Part shown: positions 18,722 to 26,844 of the stretch, piece by piece
Numbering within the stretch: the first letter of the stretch is position 1
Layout of the letters: each line of letters opens with the position of its first letter
Assembly (NCBI GenBank): GCA_937934595.1
Contig: CALGZA010000043.1
Location: forward strand, 1-64,000
Length of the DNA: 64,000 nucleotides
Source of the DNA: an uncultured Verrucomicrobiales bacterium
GTDB taxonomy: Bacteria; Verrucomicrobiota; Verrucomicrobiia; Verrucomicrobiales; Akkermansiaceae
Direction: 5' to 3'
Made by a program: the position numbers and the translations under genes
The notes under the pieces: generated by a model
What the model was told of the DNA's origin: nothing
The model's database searches: none
Seen by the model: only the letters and a program-made list of their open reading frames with translations

Positions 18722-19156
18722 CCATTTCTTTGATCTCGTGGTCATCTTTACTGATTTTATGGCGTTTTTCCTCTAGTCGATTACGGTTCACGTCTAATTC
18801 AGCTTGCTTACGGATAGATAATGTGTGCTGAGTATCGATCATGGCTTTACGTTCACGTCGATCCCCGGCTGTTCGCACTTTTTTAGCAAGAAGTCTTTCT
18901 CTAACACAAGTTGACCTACTTTGCGTTCCATCTGAGCCTCATTAAGCTCCAGTTTTTTCAACTTCTTTTTAGCCTGATTAGAGCCTTCAAAAAGCTCTAC
19001 CATCCTAGTTTCGAGTTCCTTTTTCCATTGACTCACCTGAGAAGGAGCCACTTCATATTACTGCGCAATATCATTCACACTACGCACTCCTTTGAGAGCT
19101 TCACTTGCCACAGTTGCTTTAAATTCAGCACTTAAGTGTCTTTTCTTTCGTTTCAC
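18722..19156 (-). pseudogene. Decayed IS3-family transposase (orfA with nonsense codon, truncated orfB)
   Basis: On the minus strand a GTG at 19156 opens an IS3 orfA-type frame (KRKKRHLSAEFKATVASEAL, then YEVAPSQVSQWKKELE and a coiled coil). A TAA replaces a sense codon just before YEV. Near 18890 the frame contains A-AAA-AAG, the classic slippery heptamer for -1 frameshifting. In the -1 frame the start of orfB follows (RRERKAMIDTQHTLSIRKQ, ending near KISKDDHEI) and then stops. The catalytic DDE domain is missing, so it cannot move. The decayed end touches the upstream side of exbD. Confidence 0.85.
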
Positions 19157-19251
19157 TGTATCTATTCTTTGATGTTAAATGCACCTTTGAACAGAAAGAT
19201 TTTTCAATATATCACTGGCTCAGAGTGGCATTACCACTTCTGATAGTTAAT

Positions 19252-20745
19252 TTAGTTTTCATCTTCTAAAAGTCCATCTTCTTTTAATTCTTCGTTTTTG
19301 AACTGTAATAGTATTCTAAGTGCTTCATTTAGTCGCTGCCATGAATTACTACGGTTGTGGCGAATTTCAAGATTATCTATCATACCGTCAATAAATACAT
19401 CGCAATATTTTCGGTCTGGGTTATCAAGTGGCCCAAGGAGGTGATAAGATGATTCATCAATATTTATCAACTTGGTGCCATGATATACACCCTCGAAAAA
19501 CCCTCTAGATTTTTCATTACATATTAGTCTAACCACTCCGTATGTGTAGGAGTTCTTATGGATTACGCCATTAGCCATAAATGAAACATCATGCCCGATT
19601 GCCTCAGCTGAAAGTATTTTTAGTGTGGAGTTTTCAAGAGAAGCAACTAATCCAGTATTAGCAAAATGGATAGTCTTTTGCGTCTTTTGGTTTTCTGAGA
19701 CACTTATATTTAATGAGCGGGCATTTAATAAACCTCGCCAGGTATTCGCGTGCATCAACCACCCTCCTACAGCTAAGTTAGCGCCAATTGAATCCGAGTT
19801 TATTTCTATATGTAGATTGGGCCTATCTAATTTTAAATTTAATCGCTGCTCGGGAATGCCTATACGAAATGAAAAAGGTAACCCTTTTTTATGGATGCTA
19901 CACTTTAATCGCCAGGCATAATTCACAACACCTAGATTAGAAGATTCACCTCCAGTATTTAGATCTGAACCATTCCAGACAATTTGCTGTTTGAATGATG
20001 AACCTCCAATATTACAACTTATCTGCCCTTCGGCAGGTTTTCCCGATATAGGAACAGCTACGCAAACTTGCTCTATACTTGCTAATTCATTTTTACCATA
20101 TCGGAAAGAAATATTAGCATTTTTTATATTGAACCATCGATTAGGCTCAGTATTTACAGTTTTTTGTAACCGATGAACTCTTGGTTTTAGTTGGGTCTTA
20201 GTTATGTTAACAGTTCTTTGATGCGTTTTTTTATGCGGCTCTGTCTGATTTGATGTTTTTGACTCTGGAGCGATTGTCGAACTGGTTGATTTTTCATCAA
20301 TGGATAAGTTATTACTGGGATGATTCCCATACATATTTTCAGAAGTAACTTTTTCCTTCAGCCACCCAATGTCTATATCCACAGTTACATCATGCGCTGT
20401 AATTTCTGCTTTAGATAGTGAACGCGAGAGAATATCTGCTAAGGATAAATCGATGTTGAGCTTATTTATTTTTACTCCCCCATCACCCATTAAAGATTCA
20501 ATATTACTGATTTTTATACCTTCGTAAGGAAACCAAGAAATAAAACCTACAGTCCAGTCACTGTCGGACTTTAATTTTAAATGATTAGTTATCTTATCTT
20601 TTACCCAATAAGAATTTAAAATCACTATGAAAAATATATAGACTAAAAAAAATACTAGGGCTGAAATCGTTAATAATTTTCGCCAATTTATTTTGCGCCC
20701 AGCGTTCACAATGAATGTAAGCTCGTTTGAACTGATTTCTGACAC
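19252..20745 (-). CDS. AsmA-like/DUF748-like membrane-anchored protein (hypothetical)
   Basis: This 497-residue protein has one membrane helix near the N-terminus (about residues 24-46), then a long soluble region rich in beta-type patterns (IKISNIESL, VKINKLNIDLSLADILS). That resembles the N-terminal repeat of AsmA/TamB/DUF748-type envelope proteins. Residues about 140-175 form a Ser/Thr/Lys-rich linker. The family is only tentative, as no invariant motif is visible. Its codons are more A/T-rich and its strands more balanced than in most of the window. It lies 33 bp downstream of another secreted hypothetical gene. Confidence 0.65.
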   Translation of the reverse strand: MSEISSNELTFIVNAGRKINWRKLLTISALVFFLVYIFFIVILNSYWVKDKITNHLKLKSDSDWTVGFISWFPYEGIKISNIESLMGDGGVKINKLNIDLSLADILSRSLSKAEITAHDVTVDIDIGWLKEKVTSENMYGNHPSNNLSIDEKSTSSTIAPESKTSNQTEPHKKTHQRTVNITKTQLKPRVHRLQKTVNTEPNRWFNIKNANISFRYGKNELASIEQVCVAVPISGKPAEGQISCNIGGSSFKQQIVWNGSDLNTGGESSNLGVVNYAWRLKCSIHKKGLPFSFRIGIPEQRLNLKLDRPNLHIEINSDSIGANLAVGGWLMHANTWRGLLNARSLNISVSENQKTQKTIHFANTGLVASLENSTLKILSAEAIGHDVSFMANGVIHKNSYTYGVVRLICNEKSRGFFEGVYHGTKLINIDESSYHLLGPLDNPDRKYCDVFIDGMIDNLEIRHNRSNSWQRLNEALRILLQFKNEELKEDGLLEDEN

Positions 20746-20778
20746 TTCTATGGTTTTAATAGATGAAATAAAAATGAG

Positions 20779-21528
20779 TTATTTTTTTGTTTTCTTAGAT
20801 TTTTTTGACTTTTTGCTTTGATTGAGCTTTTTAGGAACGAATCTGATCATTAGTAGGTCGTCAGCTAGAGGGCTGCCTTTGCTAGACAACTCTTGTAGTG
20901 AATAGACTATGAGACCGTATCTTCCATCACCTGTGCGACCTATAGCAATGTTCTCTTTTGTTTTTACTAGGTCTCCATCATTAAAATATCTCCACTCGTG
21001 TCCACTCCAGTCTCTGTAGATGCTCTCTTTAGGAGTTTTTATATCCTTAATTCTATCGAGGACTCCATTACTAGAAACGAATTGGTCTTTTTCGGTAACA
21101 TATTTTAATAGCGATACTGGCATACCTCTACCTGAAATATTAATAATCCAGCTCTTGTCACTGTCTTGCATTAACCTTAATATTACTTTCCCATTATCTA
21201 CACGCTTGTATGCCCTCTTATCCCATAATGCTAAATATTTATCATACTCAACCTTAGTCATCCCTAATTTTTTATGGTATAATGGTATGGGGTTGTCGCT
21301 ACTTGATTTTTTGATGTGTTTTTTAAACCACTCTGGATTAGCTAATTGAGACCGTCTGACCAACTCTCTAAATTTAAGAAATTCAGAAGGTATGTCTACT
21401 TGAACCACTTCGCCCCTCATTGCTTTATCTGCTTCTAGATACTGGCCTAGTATAGCTGGTGGTTTCGAGGCTATAAGGCTAGATGCAGTGAGCGCGAATA
21501 TGCTATTTATATATATAATGAATTTCAT
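20779..21528 (-). CDS. Secreted hypothetical protein with basic tail
   Basis: This 249-residue protein has a signal peptide (hydrophobic 3-18, cleavage near LIAS). The body is mixed alpha/beta with several Trp residues (PEWFKKHIKK, DSDKSWIINISG, YRDWSGHEWRYF). It ends in a repetitive Lys/Ser tail (KKSKKSKKTKK). I do not recognise the family. It is probably co-transcribed with the AsmA-like gene 33 bp downstream, and is separated from ppiB upstream by a strong hairpin. Confidence 0.65.
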   Translation of the reverse strand: MKFIIYINSIFALTASSLIASKPPAILGQYLEADKAMRGEVVQVDIPSEFLKFRELVRRSQLANPEWFKKHIKKSSSDNPIPLYHKKLGMTKVEYDKYLALWDKRAYKRVDNGKVILRLMQDSDKSWIINISGRGMPVSLLKYVTEKDQFVSSNGVLDRIKDIKTPKESIYRDWSGHEWRYFNDGDLVKTKENIAIGRTGDGRYGLIVYSLQELSSKGSPLADDLLMIRFVPKKLNQSKKSKKSKKTKK

Positions 21529-21583
21529 GATTTTGTATTATCAAAAAAGAGTAATAAACAAATGATTTATTTATTAACAGCCT

Positions 21584-21626
21584 GATGAGAGTCAAGTTGT
21601 AGAATGTTTCTACTTTGACTCTCATC
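21584..21626 (-). terminator. Strong hairpin between ppiB and the following gene
   Basis: A 12-bp perfect stem (GATGAGAGTCAA / TTGACTCTCATC) encloses an inner 6-bp stem (GTAGAA / TTCTAC) with a 3-nt loop. It lies just past the ppiB stop. No clear U-tract follows, so it may be a terminator, an attenuator or an mRNA-stabilising 3' end. Confidence 0.6.
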
Positions 21627-21638
21627 GGTATGGCAGAA

Positions 21639-22145
21639 CTATCCTAGAATTTTATTCCAATCTGCAACTCGTTCAGCGTTAGATTGAAAAAGTGCATCTG
21701 CAGAATCTATCACCTCAATAGACTCTATTATATCACCTCCTATAATGGAATTAACTACATCTAACCCATCCGTTACTTCACCAAATACGGTATGTTTGCC
21801 ATCTAAATGTGGAGTGGGGACATGAGTAATAAAAAACTGAGAGCCATTTGTGTTTGGTCCAGCGTTAGCCATAGAAAGAATACCAGGTTTATCATGTTTG
21901 AGCCAGGGCTTGCATTCACATTCAAACTTATAACCTGGCCCACCTGTGCCAGTTCCTGTTGGATCACCTCCTTGGATCATAAAATCTGGAATTACGCGGT
22001 GAAACTTCAATCCATTATAAAAGCCTTTTACTACTAAGTTTAAAAAGCTTGCACAGGTTACTGGTGCATCGTTTGCAAACATTGAAATAGTTATGTCCCC
22101 TCTCGATGTCTTTACATTAATTTTAATATTAGAAATATCCTTCAT
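21639..22145 (-). CDS. ppiB: Cyclophilin-type peptidyl-prolyl cis-trans isomerase
   Basis: This is a compact cyclophilin. Typical blocks are present: [35 protein letters not shown] and [12 protein letters not shown]. The ATG at 22145 gives a protein of about 168 residues without a signal peptide, so it is cytoplasmic. An upstream ATG at 22181 would add 12 residues that do not look conserved. It catalyses proline isomerisation during folding. It is divergent from rpmI. Confidence 0.93.
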   Translation of the reverse strand: MKDISNIKINVKTSRGDITISMFANDAPVTCASFLNLVVKGFYNGLKFHRVIPDFMIQGGDPTGTGTGGPGYKFECECKPWLKHDKPGILSMANAGPNTNGSQFFITHVPTPHLDGKHTVFGEVTDGLDVVNSIIGGDIIESIEVIDSADALFQSNAERVADWNKILG

Positions 22146-22269
22146 AGCGCTCCAAAACAACACTCTTGTAAGCCGATTCACAACTTAAATCTCAAAAAAA
22201 TGATTAATTTACATAAAATAACTATATTTGCCTTGATTTCTTTTTGATTCTGGATAATTACAACCTCCG

Positions 22270-22479
22270 ATGGCCAGAAAATCAGGTAAAGCCAAGACAC
22301 GTAAGTCAGTAGCTAAACGTTTCAAAGTAACTGGTACTGGTAAACTACTCCGCCGCAAGCAAGGCAAGCGTCACCTTCTTCAAAAGAAGAGTTCTAAGCG
22401 CAAGCGTTCCCTCGGGAAAGCATGTCTTGCCTCCGTGGCAGATGCACCAAGGATTAAGGAATCTCTTCCTTTTCACTAG
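22270..22479 (+). CDS. rpmI: Large-subunit ribosomal protein bL35
   Basis: This 69-residue, highly basic protein has the bL35 pattern: KTRKSVAKRFKVTGTGK, then LLRRKQGKRHLLQKKSSKRKR. It is the first gene of an rpmI-rplT pair. The usual upstream gene infC (IF3) is absent here; a cyclophilin gene on the other strand takes its place. Confidence 0.96.
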   Translation: MARKSGKAKTRKSVAKRFKVTGTGKLLRRKQGKRHLLQKKSSKRKRSLGKACLASVADAPRIKESLPFH

Positions 22480-22536
22480 GTATTTAGTTTACTAATGCAG
22501 TTACAAGAAGCGAAGCAATCATATTGACCAAGCACC

Positions 22537-22630
22537 CTACCCGCATTTCGGGTAGACTCTACACAGCCTTTTCAGCTAAGCTGAAATACAACAGACGAGA
22601 CTGTGGGAGAAAGGATTAAAACAGTCTGTT
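22537..22630 (+). promoter_or_regulatory. Structured rpmI-rplT intergenic RNA, candidate L20 autoregulatory site
   Basis: Three helices lie in the 167-nt gap. The first is CTACCCG/CGGGTAG (22537-22555, loop 5). The second is TTTCAGC/GCTGAAA (22570-22586, loop 3). The third is a longer irregular helix in which AACAG and ACTGT (22590-22604, separated by five unpaired nt) pair with ACAGTCTGTT (22621-22630). An irregular helix with an asymmetric internal bulge just before rplT is the kind of site that L20 uses to repress its own operon in other bacteria. The role here is inference. Confidence 0.5.
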
Positions 22631-22646
22631 AAAGAAAAATAGAACA

Positions 22647-23018
22647 ATGCCAAGAGCAACAAACAGTCCGGCATCACGCGCCCGTCGTAAGAGAATACTT
22701 CTCCGCGCAAAGGGATTTCGTGGTTTCCGTTCAAAGCTATACCGCTATGCGAAAGACGCTGTTATAAAAGCACGTCAATACGAATACCGTGACCGCAAAA
22801 AGCGTAAGGGACAATTCCGTCGCCTATGGATCCAGCGTATTTCCGCTGCTTCTCGCGCTCAGGAGATAACTTACTCTCGCTTCATGGAAGGTGTAAAAGC
22901 TGCTAATATCGAAGTAGACCGCAAGATACTTGCGGATCTTGCAGTCAACGATATTTCAGCATTTAACGCTGTAGTAGAGATCGCTAAGGATGCACTCGCT
23001 AAAAAAAATGTAGCGTAG
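22647..23018 (+). CDS. rplT: Large-subunit ribosomal protein bL20
   Basis: This 123-residue basic protein has the bL20 pattern throughout: ARRKRILLRAKGFRGFRSK, RDRKKRKGQFRRLWIQRI and YSRFMEGVKAANIEVDRKIL. It assembles early on 23S rRNA and in several phyla represses its own operon by binding mRNA. It lies 167 nt after rpmI across a structured gap, and is followed by a strong intrinsic terminator. Confidence 0.97.
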   Translation: MPRATNSPASRARRKRILLRAKGFRGFRSKLYRYAKDAVIKARQYEYRDRKKRKGQFRRLWIQRISAASRAQEITYSRFMEGVKAANIEVDRKILADLAVNDISAFNAVVEIAKDALAKKNVA

Positions 23019-23056
23019 TCAAATTATTTAGTTTTCACTAAATATACAATATTAAC

Positions 23057-23093
23057 AAATAGCCACCGAGTTTATTCTCTGTGGCTATTTTAT
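23057..23093 (+). terminator. Intrinsic terminator after rplT
   Basis: A 10-bp stem AAATAGCCAC / GTGGCTATTT encloses a loop with a second short pairing and is followed by a T-rich stretch. It lies about 40 bp past the rplT stop and closes the rpmI-rplT unit. Confidence 0.85.
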
Positions 23094-23308
23094 TATGCGA
23101 AAGGTAGTATAAATCTTCTAAAAGAATAATTGATTCTAAGATTTATAGTCATTAAAAATAATACCAATCTTACAATATTTTGATCAGCAAAATTACCCAT
23201 CTAAGAAAGGGCAAAAAAAGAAACAAATTCATATATTATATTTTTTGCGTGCCAAACCTGTCATAATAATGTTTTTTAATAATAAGAATATATTCAACTA
23301 AATTCACC

Positions 23309-24391
23309 ATGCTAGAGAATCACTTTTACGAACACGTCGACGCTTACCTAAATATGGCTGTGGAGTATGATGCTTCAGACATCCACTTGTCCACAGGAGC
23401 CCCGCCTACTTGGCGAAGACACGGAAAATTAATGCCTATATGGGAAAACACAGCGGCCTTAACAGCTGACCAACTGGATATTCTCGTAGCTTCTTTTCTC
23501 GATAAAAAAGGTTATGATTCACTAACTGCAAAAGGTGATGCTGATTATGCATATGAGAATGAAAACGCCCGTTTCAGAGCCTCAGTTGTCCGACACCGGC
23601 TAGGAAAAGGTATCGTTTTCCGCATAATTAATACTCACATAAGAACTATGGATGAACTCAATCTTCCACAAGAATTCCTAGTACCCCTTACTCGTTATCA
23701 TAATGGCTTAATCTTAATTACAGGTTCTGTCGGGTCCGGTAAATCTACTACAATGGCAGCCATGTTAGATTTTATCAACAAGGACAGGAATGACCATATA
23801 TTGACACTTGAGGATCCAGTAGAATTCGTGCATAAGTCTCAAAATTGTCACCTTACTCAGAGAGAAATCGGAGAGCATTCTGAGTCTTTCCCTAGAGCGC
23901 TCCGTGCAGCATTGCGCGAAGATCCTGATGTTATTGTTGTCGGAGAGATGCGTAATCTGGAAACGATTCAACTCGCTGTGACAGCTGCGGAGACAGGCCA
24001 CCTAGTCCTAGGTACTCTGCACACAGGAAATGCACCGAGAACCCTCGATCGAATACTCGATGTATTCCCGATCGATCAACGTGATCAAATCAGAATCATG
24101 GTAGCTGAGTCGTTGAGAGGCATCATCTCTCAACAACTACTTCCTACTGCCGATGGTAACGGCCGATGCCTAGCTCTAGAAATCTTAGTAAATACACCTG
24201 CTGTGGCCGCGACCATTCGGGATGGAAATACTTACATGTTACCAGGCATAATGCAGACTGGCAAAAACATTGGGATGACCACAATGGACGATTCTCTTAG
24301 AGAGCTATACATAAGCGGAAAAGTTACCCATGAAGAAATTCTAAAACGAGCGGAAGACCAAACTACGATGAAGCAATTCCTTCAATCATAA
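23309..24391 (+). CDS. pilT: Type IV pilus retraction-type ATPase (PilT family), first copy
   Basis: This is a 360-residue secretion/pilus ATPase. Walker A is GSVGSGKSTT (about 139-148), followed by the Asp box TLEDPVEF, Walker B DPDVIVVGEM (205-214) and the His box HLVLGTLHTG. The C-terminal segment TPAVAATIRDG and IMQTGKNIGMTTMDDSL match PilT. PilT depolymerises type IV pili to retract them, powering twitching and DNA uptake. A second paralogue starts 33 bp downstream. The pair would depend on the prepilin peptidase at 15.3 kb. Confidence 0.94.
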   Translation: MLENHFYEHVDAYLNMAVEYDASDIHLSTGAPPTWRRHGKLMPIWENTAALTADQLDILVASFLDKKGYDSLTAKGDADYAYENENARFRASVVRHRLGKGIVFRIINTHIRTMDELNLPQEFLVPLTRYHNGLILITGSVGSGKSTTMAAMLDFINKDRNDHILTLEDPVEFVHKSQNCHLTQREIGEHSESFPRALRAALREDPDVIVVGEMRNLETIQLAVTAAETGHLVLGTLHTGNAPRTLDRILDVFPIDQRDQIRIMVAESLRGIISQQLLPTADGNGRCLALEILVNTPAVAATIRDGNTYMLPGIMQTGKNIGMTTMDDSLRELYISGKVTHEEILKRAEDQTTMKQFLQS

Positions 24392-24424
24392 CTCCTCTAA
24401 TAAAAAATTAATTTTCAGAAAAAC

Positions 24425-25522
24425 ATGACTAAAAGCATTGATAGATTATTTCAAATACTCATCCAACTTGGAGGATCTGACCTTCATCTAACTGAAGGGT
24501 ACCCTCCAAAAATAAGAATTCATGGTGGCGTCTCAGCCATTGAGGGCGAGCCTATTCTTGATCGTCATACCATTGAAGATCTTCTTTCTGGTATATGTGA
24601 ACCGGCAGCATTCGAAAAATTCCTTGAAGAAGGAGACCTTGATTTTGCATATGAAATGAATCTTGAATCCCGATTCCGTTGTAACTATCTCAAACAGCAG
24701 TTTGGCCTTGGTGCTGTTTTCAGATTAATACCTACTGAAATCGCTACACTCGAACAATTAGGAATTCCAGAAGTAGTTAAAAAATTTGCAGACATACGAT
24801 CTGGACTAGTTCTAGTAACAGGTCCAACAGGATCAGGTAAATCAACAACACTGGCAGCTATAATCGACTATATTAACATCAACTATAATAAACATATAAT
24901 TACTGTCGAAGAACCTATTGAATTTGTTCACAACAATAAAGCTTGTGTCATCACTCAGCGTGAAATTCCTACACAATGTGCCTCTTTCGCAGATGGGCTC
25001 CGAGCATCTCTTCGTGAAGATGCTGAAATAGTCTTAGTTGGAGAAATGCGTGATCTTGAAACTATCTCTCTCGCATTAACTTCAGCTGAAACTGGTATGC
25101 TTGTATTCGGCACACTGCATACTAATAATGCGGTTAAAACCATCGATCGTATTATTGATGTTTTCCCAGCGGATCAGCAGGCACAAGTAAGAACTATGCT
25201 TTCAGCATCCATAAGAGGTGTTCTTGCACAATTGCTTATGAAACGATGTGATCAACCAGGAAGAATTGCGGTAAATGAAATCATGTTCACTACACCAGCT
25301 GTTTCGGCGATTATTCGTGAAGGTAAAACACAAAAACTCAATGATGTGATAACTGCTGGAGCAGAACACGGTATGCAGTTTATGGATGATTCAATCTGGG
25401 ACAAGCTTCAGCGAGGTATAGTATCTCCTCAGGAAGCCTACATGAAAGCTATCGATAAGAGCAGATTTAAAAGGTTCCTTCCTGAAGATCAAGCCAATAT
25501 AGCTAATGCAGCAGGAGGATAA
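24425..25522 (+). CDS. PilT/PilU-family ATPase, second copy
   Basis: This 365-residue paralogue of the upstream gene has all the motifs: Walker A GPTGSGKST (133-141), Asp box TVEEPIEF, Walker B-type EDAEIVLVGEM and His box GTLHTNN. It has AIIREGKT in place of the PilT C-terminal segment. Such second copies (PilU in other bacteria) assist the main retraction motor. Note EDAEIV here where the first copy has EDPDVI. Which copy is the main motor cannot be decided from sequence. Confidence 0.93.
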   Translation: MTKSIDRLFQILIQLGGSDLHLTEGYPPKIRIHGGVSAIEGEPILDRHTIEDLLSGICEPAAFEKFLEEGDLDFAYEMNLESRFRCNYLKQQFGLGAVFRLIPTEIATLEQLGIPEVVKKFADIRSGLVLVTGPTGSGKSTTLAAIIDYININYNKHIITVEEPIEFVHNNKACVITQREIPTQCASFADGLRASLREDAEIVLVGEMRDLETISLALTSAETGMLVFGTLHTNNAVKTIDRIIDVFPADQQAQVRTMLSASIRGVLAQLLMKRCDQPGRIAVNEIMFTTPAVSAIIREGKTQKLNDVITAGAEHGMQFMDDSIWDKLQRGIVSPQEAYMKAIDKSRFKRFLPEDQANIANAAGG

Positions 25523-26146
25523 AAAATGTCTACCATAAACAAGTAACCTAAAAAAGAGCCCAAAAACTATAATAGAAGTCAACTTAGAGAAATTTTATGG
25601 TCGGTGTAAGTCTTGCTCCCCCCCTCTTTTTGTAGTCATTAATTTAGCAAAAGTTAATCAAATAATATACTACTGATGGTAGCTTGCGCAAACCTCAAAA
25701 TACAAAATAAATATAATCCTAAGAAATTAGACAACGCCAATTATGATCACACCTCTTACCACTGCAGTATTTGATCTAATCAATCGTAACTTAATTGTTA
25801 CGGATTAATTATCGGTATCCGATTAACACTTTAAAAGACGCCTAAAAATCAAGCTAGAGTGAATTAGCCTTATCGTGCCATCAACTCAATTGCTAATCAA
25901 ATATTCTACGAACTCATTAGAGTTCTCTGTTAATGCCCAAAAACATAATCAATATTGGGTCCGTCTCCTACAACTGTAAGCTAACCTAGGCCTCTCCTAT
26001 AGTTAGGAAAGATTGCCCCATTCAGTGTTTTAGCAGCAAAGTATTTAACTAAAGTTAAAAATATGATATAAATCATGAAAACCACTTGACCTTAAACCAC
26101 ATTACTGTATGTATCTGGCCACAACTAACAATCAATTTTAATAGAT
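25523..26146. other. 624-bp gene-free stretch with several hairpins
   Basis: No convincing protein is encoded. Hairpins seen: CGTAAC/GTTACG (25785-25802, loop 6), ATCGG/CCGAT (25811-25823, loop 3), and a two-part helix CTAAC+TAGG / CCTA+GTTAG (25981-26006). A promoter-like pair precedes rpmB at 26086-26113. The stretch could hold a small RNA or an unrecognised regulatory leader. No known RNA family was recognised. Confidence 0.4.
26086..26113 (+). promoter_or_regulatory. Possible sigma70-type promoter of rpmB
   Basis: A -35-like TTGACC is followed after 16 nt by TATGTA, about 34 nt before the rpmB start. The -35 is good and the -10 is weak, so this is tentative. Confidence 0.4.
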
Positions 26147-26413
26147 ATGGCAAGAGTATGTAGCATAAGAGGTTCCAAGGTCCGTGTAGGACGCAAGATT
26201 CACCGTTCAGGTCTTGCAAAGAAAAAAGGTGGTATTGGTCGTCACGTAACTAAAACAGTAAAGCGCAAGGTTACTCCAAACCTTCACACTAAAAACATAT
26301 TTGTTCCCGAGTTAGGGCGCACAGTTAAGGTCAAGCTTAGTGCAAAGGCCCTCAAGACAATCAATAAGAATGGTGCATATGTAACTTTGAAAAAGGCTGG
26401 CATCATCAAGTAA
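26147..26413 (+). CDS. rpmB: Large-subunit ribosomal protein bL28
   Basis: This is an 88-residue basic protein. The N-terminus MARVCSIRGSK, the middle KRKVTPNLHTKNIFVPE and the end VKLSAKALKTINKNG are the bL28 landmarks. The family's first zinc-type CxxC is not present (only C5 near the start), so it is probably a zinc-independent form. It stands alone with its own probable promoter and a strong terminator. Confidence 0.92.
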   Translation: MARVCSIRGSKVRVGRKIHRSGLAKKKGGIGRHVTKTVKRKVTPNLHTKNIFVPELGRTVKVKLSAKALKTINKNGAYVTLKKAGIIK

Positions 26414-26438
26414 ATATTTTTTCAATATATTTCTCACA

Positions 26439-26473
26439 AAAGACACAATCTGTTATAAGATTGTGTCTTTTTT
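26439..26473 (+). terminator. Intrinsic terminator after rpmB
   Basis: A perfect 12-bp stem (AAAGACACAATC / GATTGTGTCTTT) with an 8-nt loop runs directly into a T-tract, starting 26 bp past the rpmB stop. Confidence 0.93.
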
Positions 26474-26670
26474 ATGTAATCGAGAAGGCATAACTAACTT
26501 ATGCAGTAAGATCCACTCTGTTTTCGGTAGAAAGAATCTTCCCATGTATGAAGAAAAACAGTCTATGATTCATGATCTGAACAAAACTAAAAAAAATTCT
26601 AAACATAGCCAGTATCAGATACAAAATTGTGCATTATAATGCACTTTCATAAAACACTCATAATTAAACA

Positions 26671-26765
26671 TGGCGGAGAGGGAAGGAATCGAACCAACCC
26701 AGGACCATAACAGCCCCACAACGGTTTTGAAGACCGCGGCCACCACCAGGCATGCAACACTCTCC
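26671..26765 (-). tRNA. selC: tRNA-Sec (anticodon UCA)
   Basis: A 95-nt tRNA with encoded CCA. The anticodon arm is CGGT-CTTCAAA-ACCG, giving anticodon UCA for UGA. The variable arm is long, GGGGCTG-TTA-TGGTCCT, and all seven positions pair if G-U is allowed. The D-arm is compact (GCC-TGGTGGT-GGC). Length, arms and sequence line up with the E. coli selenocysteine tRNA. Departures: the 3' side between T-loop and discriminator is 12 nt rather than 13, the acceptor has a mismatch at position 7, and the T-stem has two U-U oppositions. It is either a divergent functional gene or one starting to decay. Confidence 0.85.
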
Positions 26766-26844
26766 CATGTCAAACTGAATAACAGTTACAGGATAACAGA
26801 AAATGTGCAATAATAATGTTACCAATAACATTATTGATCGATGA

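Noticed and set aside
18691-18745. N-terminal extension of ExbD to 18745
   Set aside because: The added residues derive from the IS remnant and lack the usual short basic ExbD start.
18722-19156. Selenocysteine readthrough of the internal stop in the transposase remnant
   Set aside because: The internal stop is TAA, not TGA, and the element is truncated.
19220-19240. Short hairpin AGTGG/CCACT as terminator of the AsmA-like gene
   Set aside because: Only 5 bp with no T-tract; could equally be an IS end.
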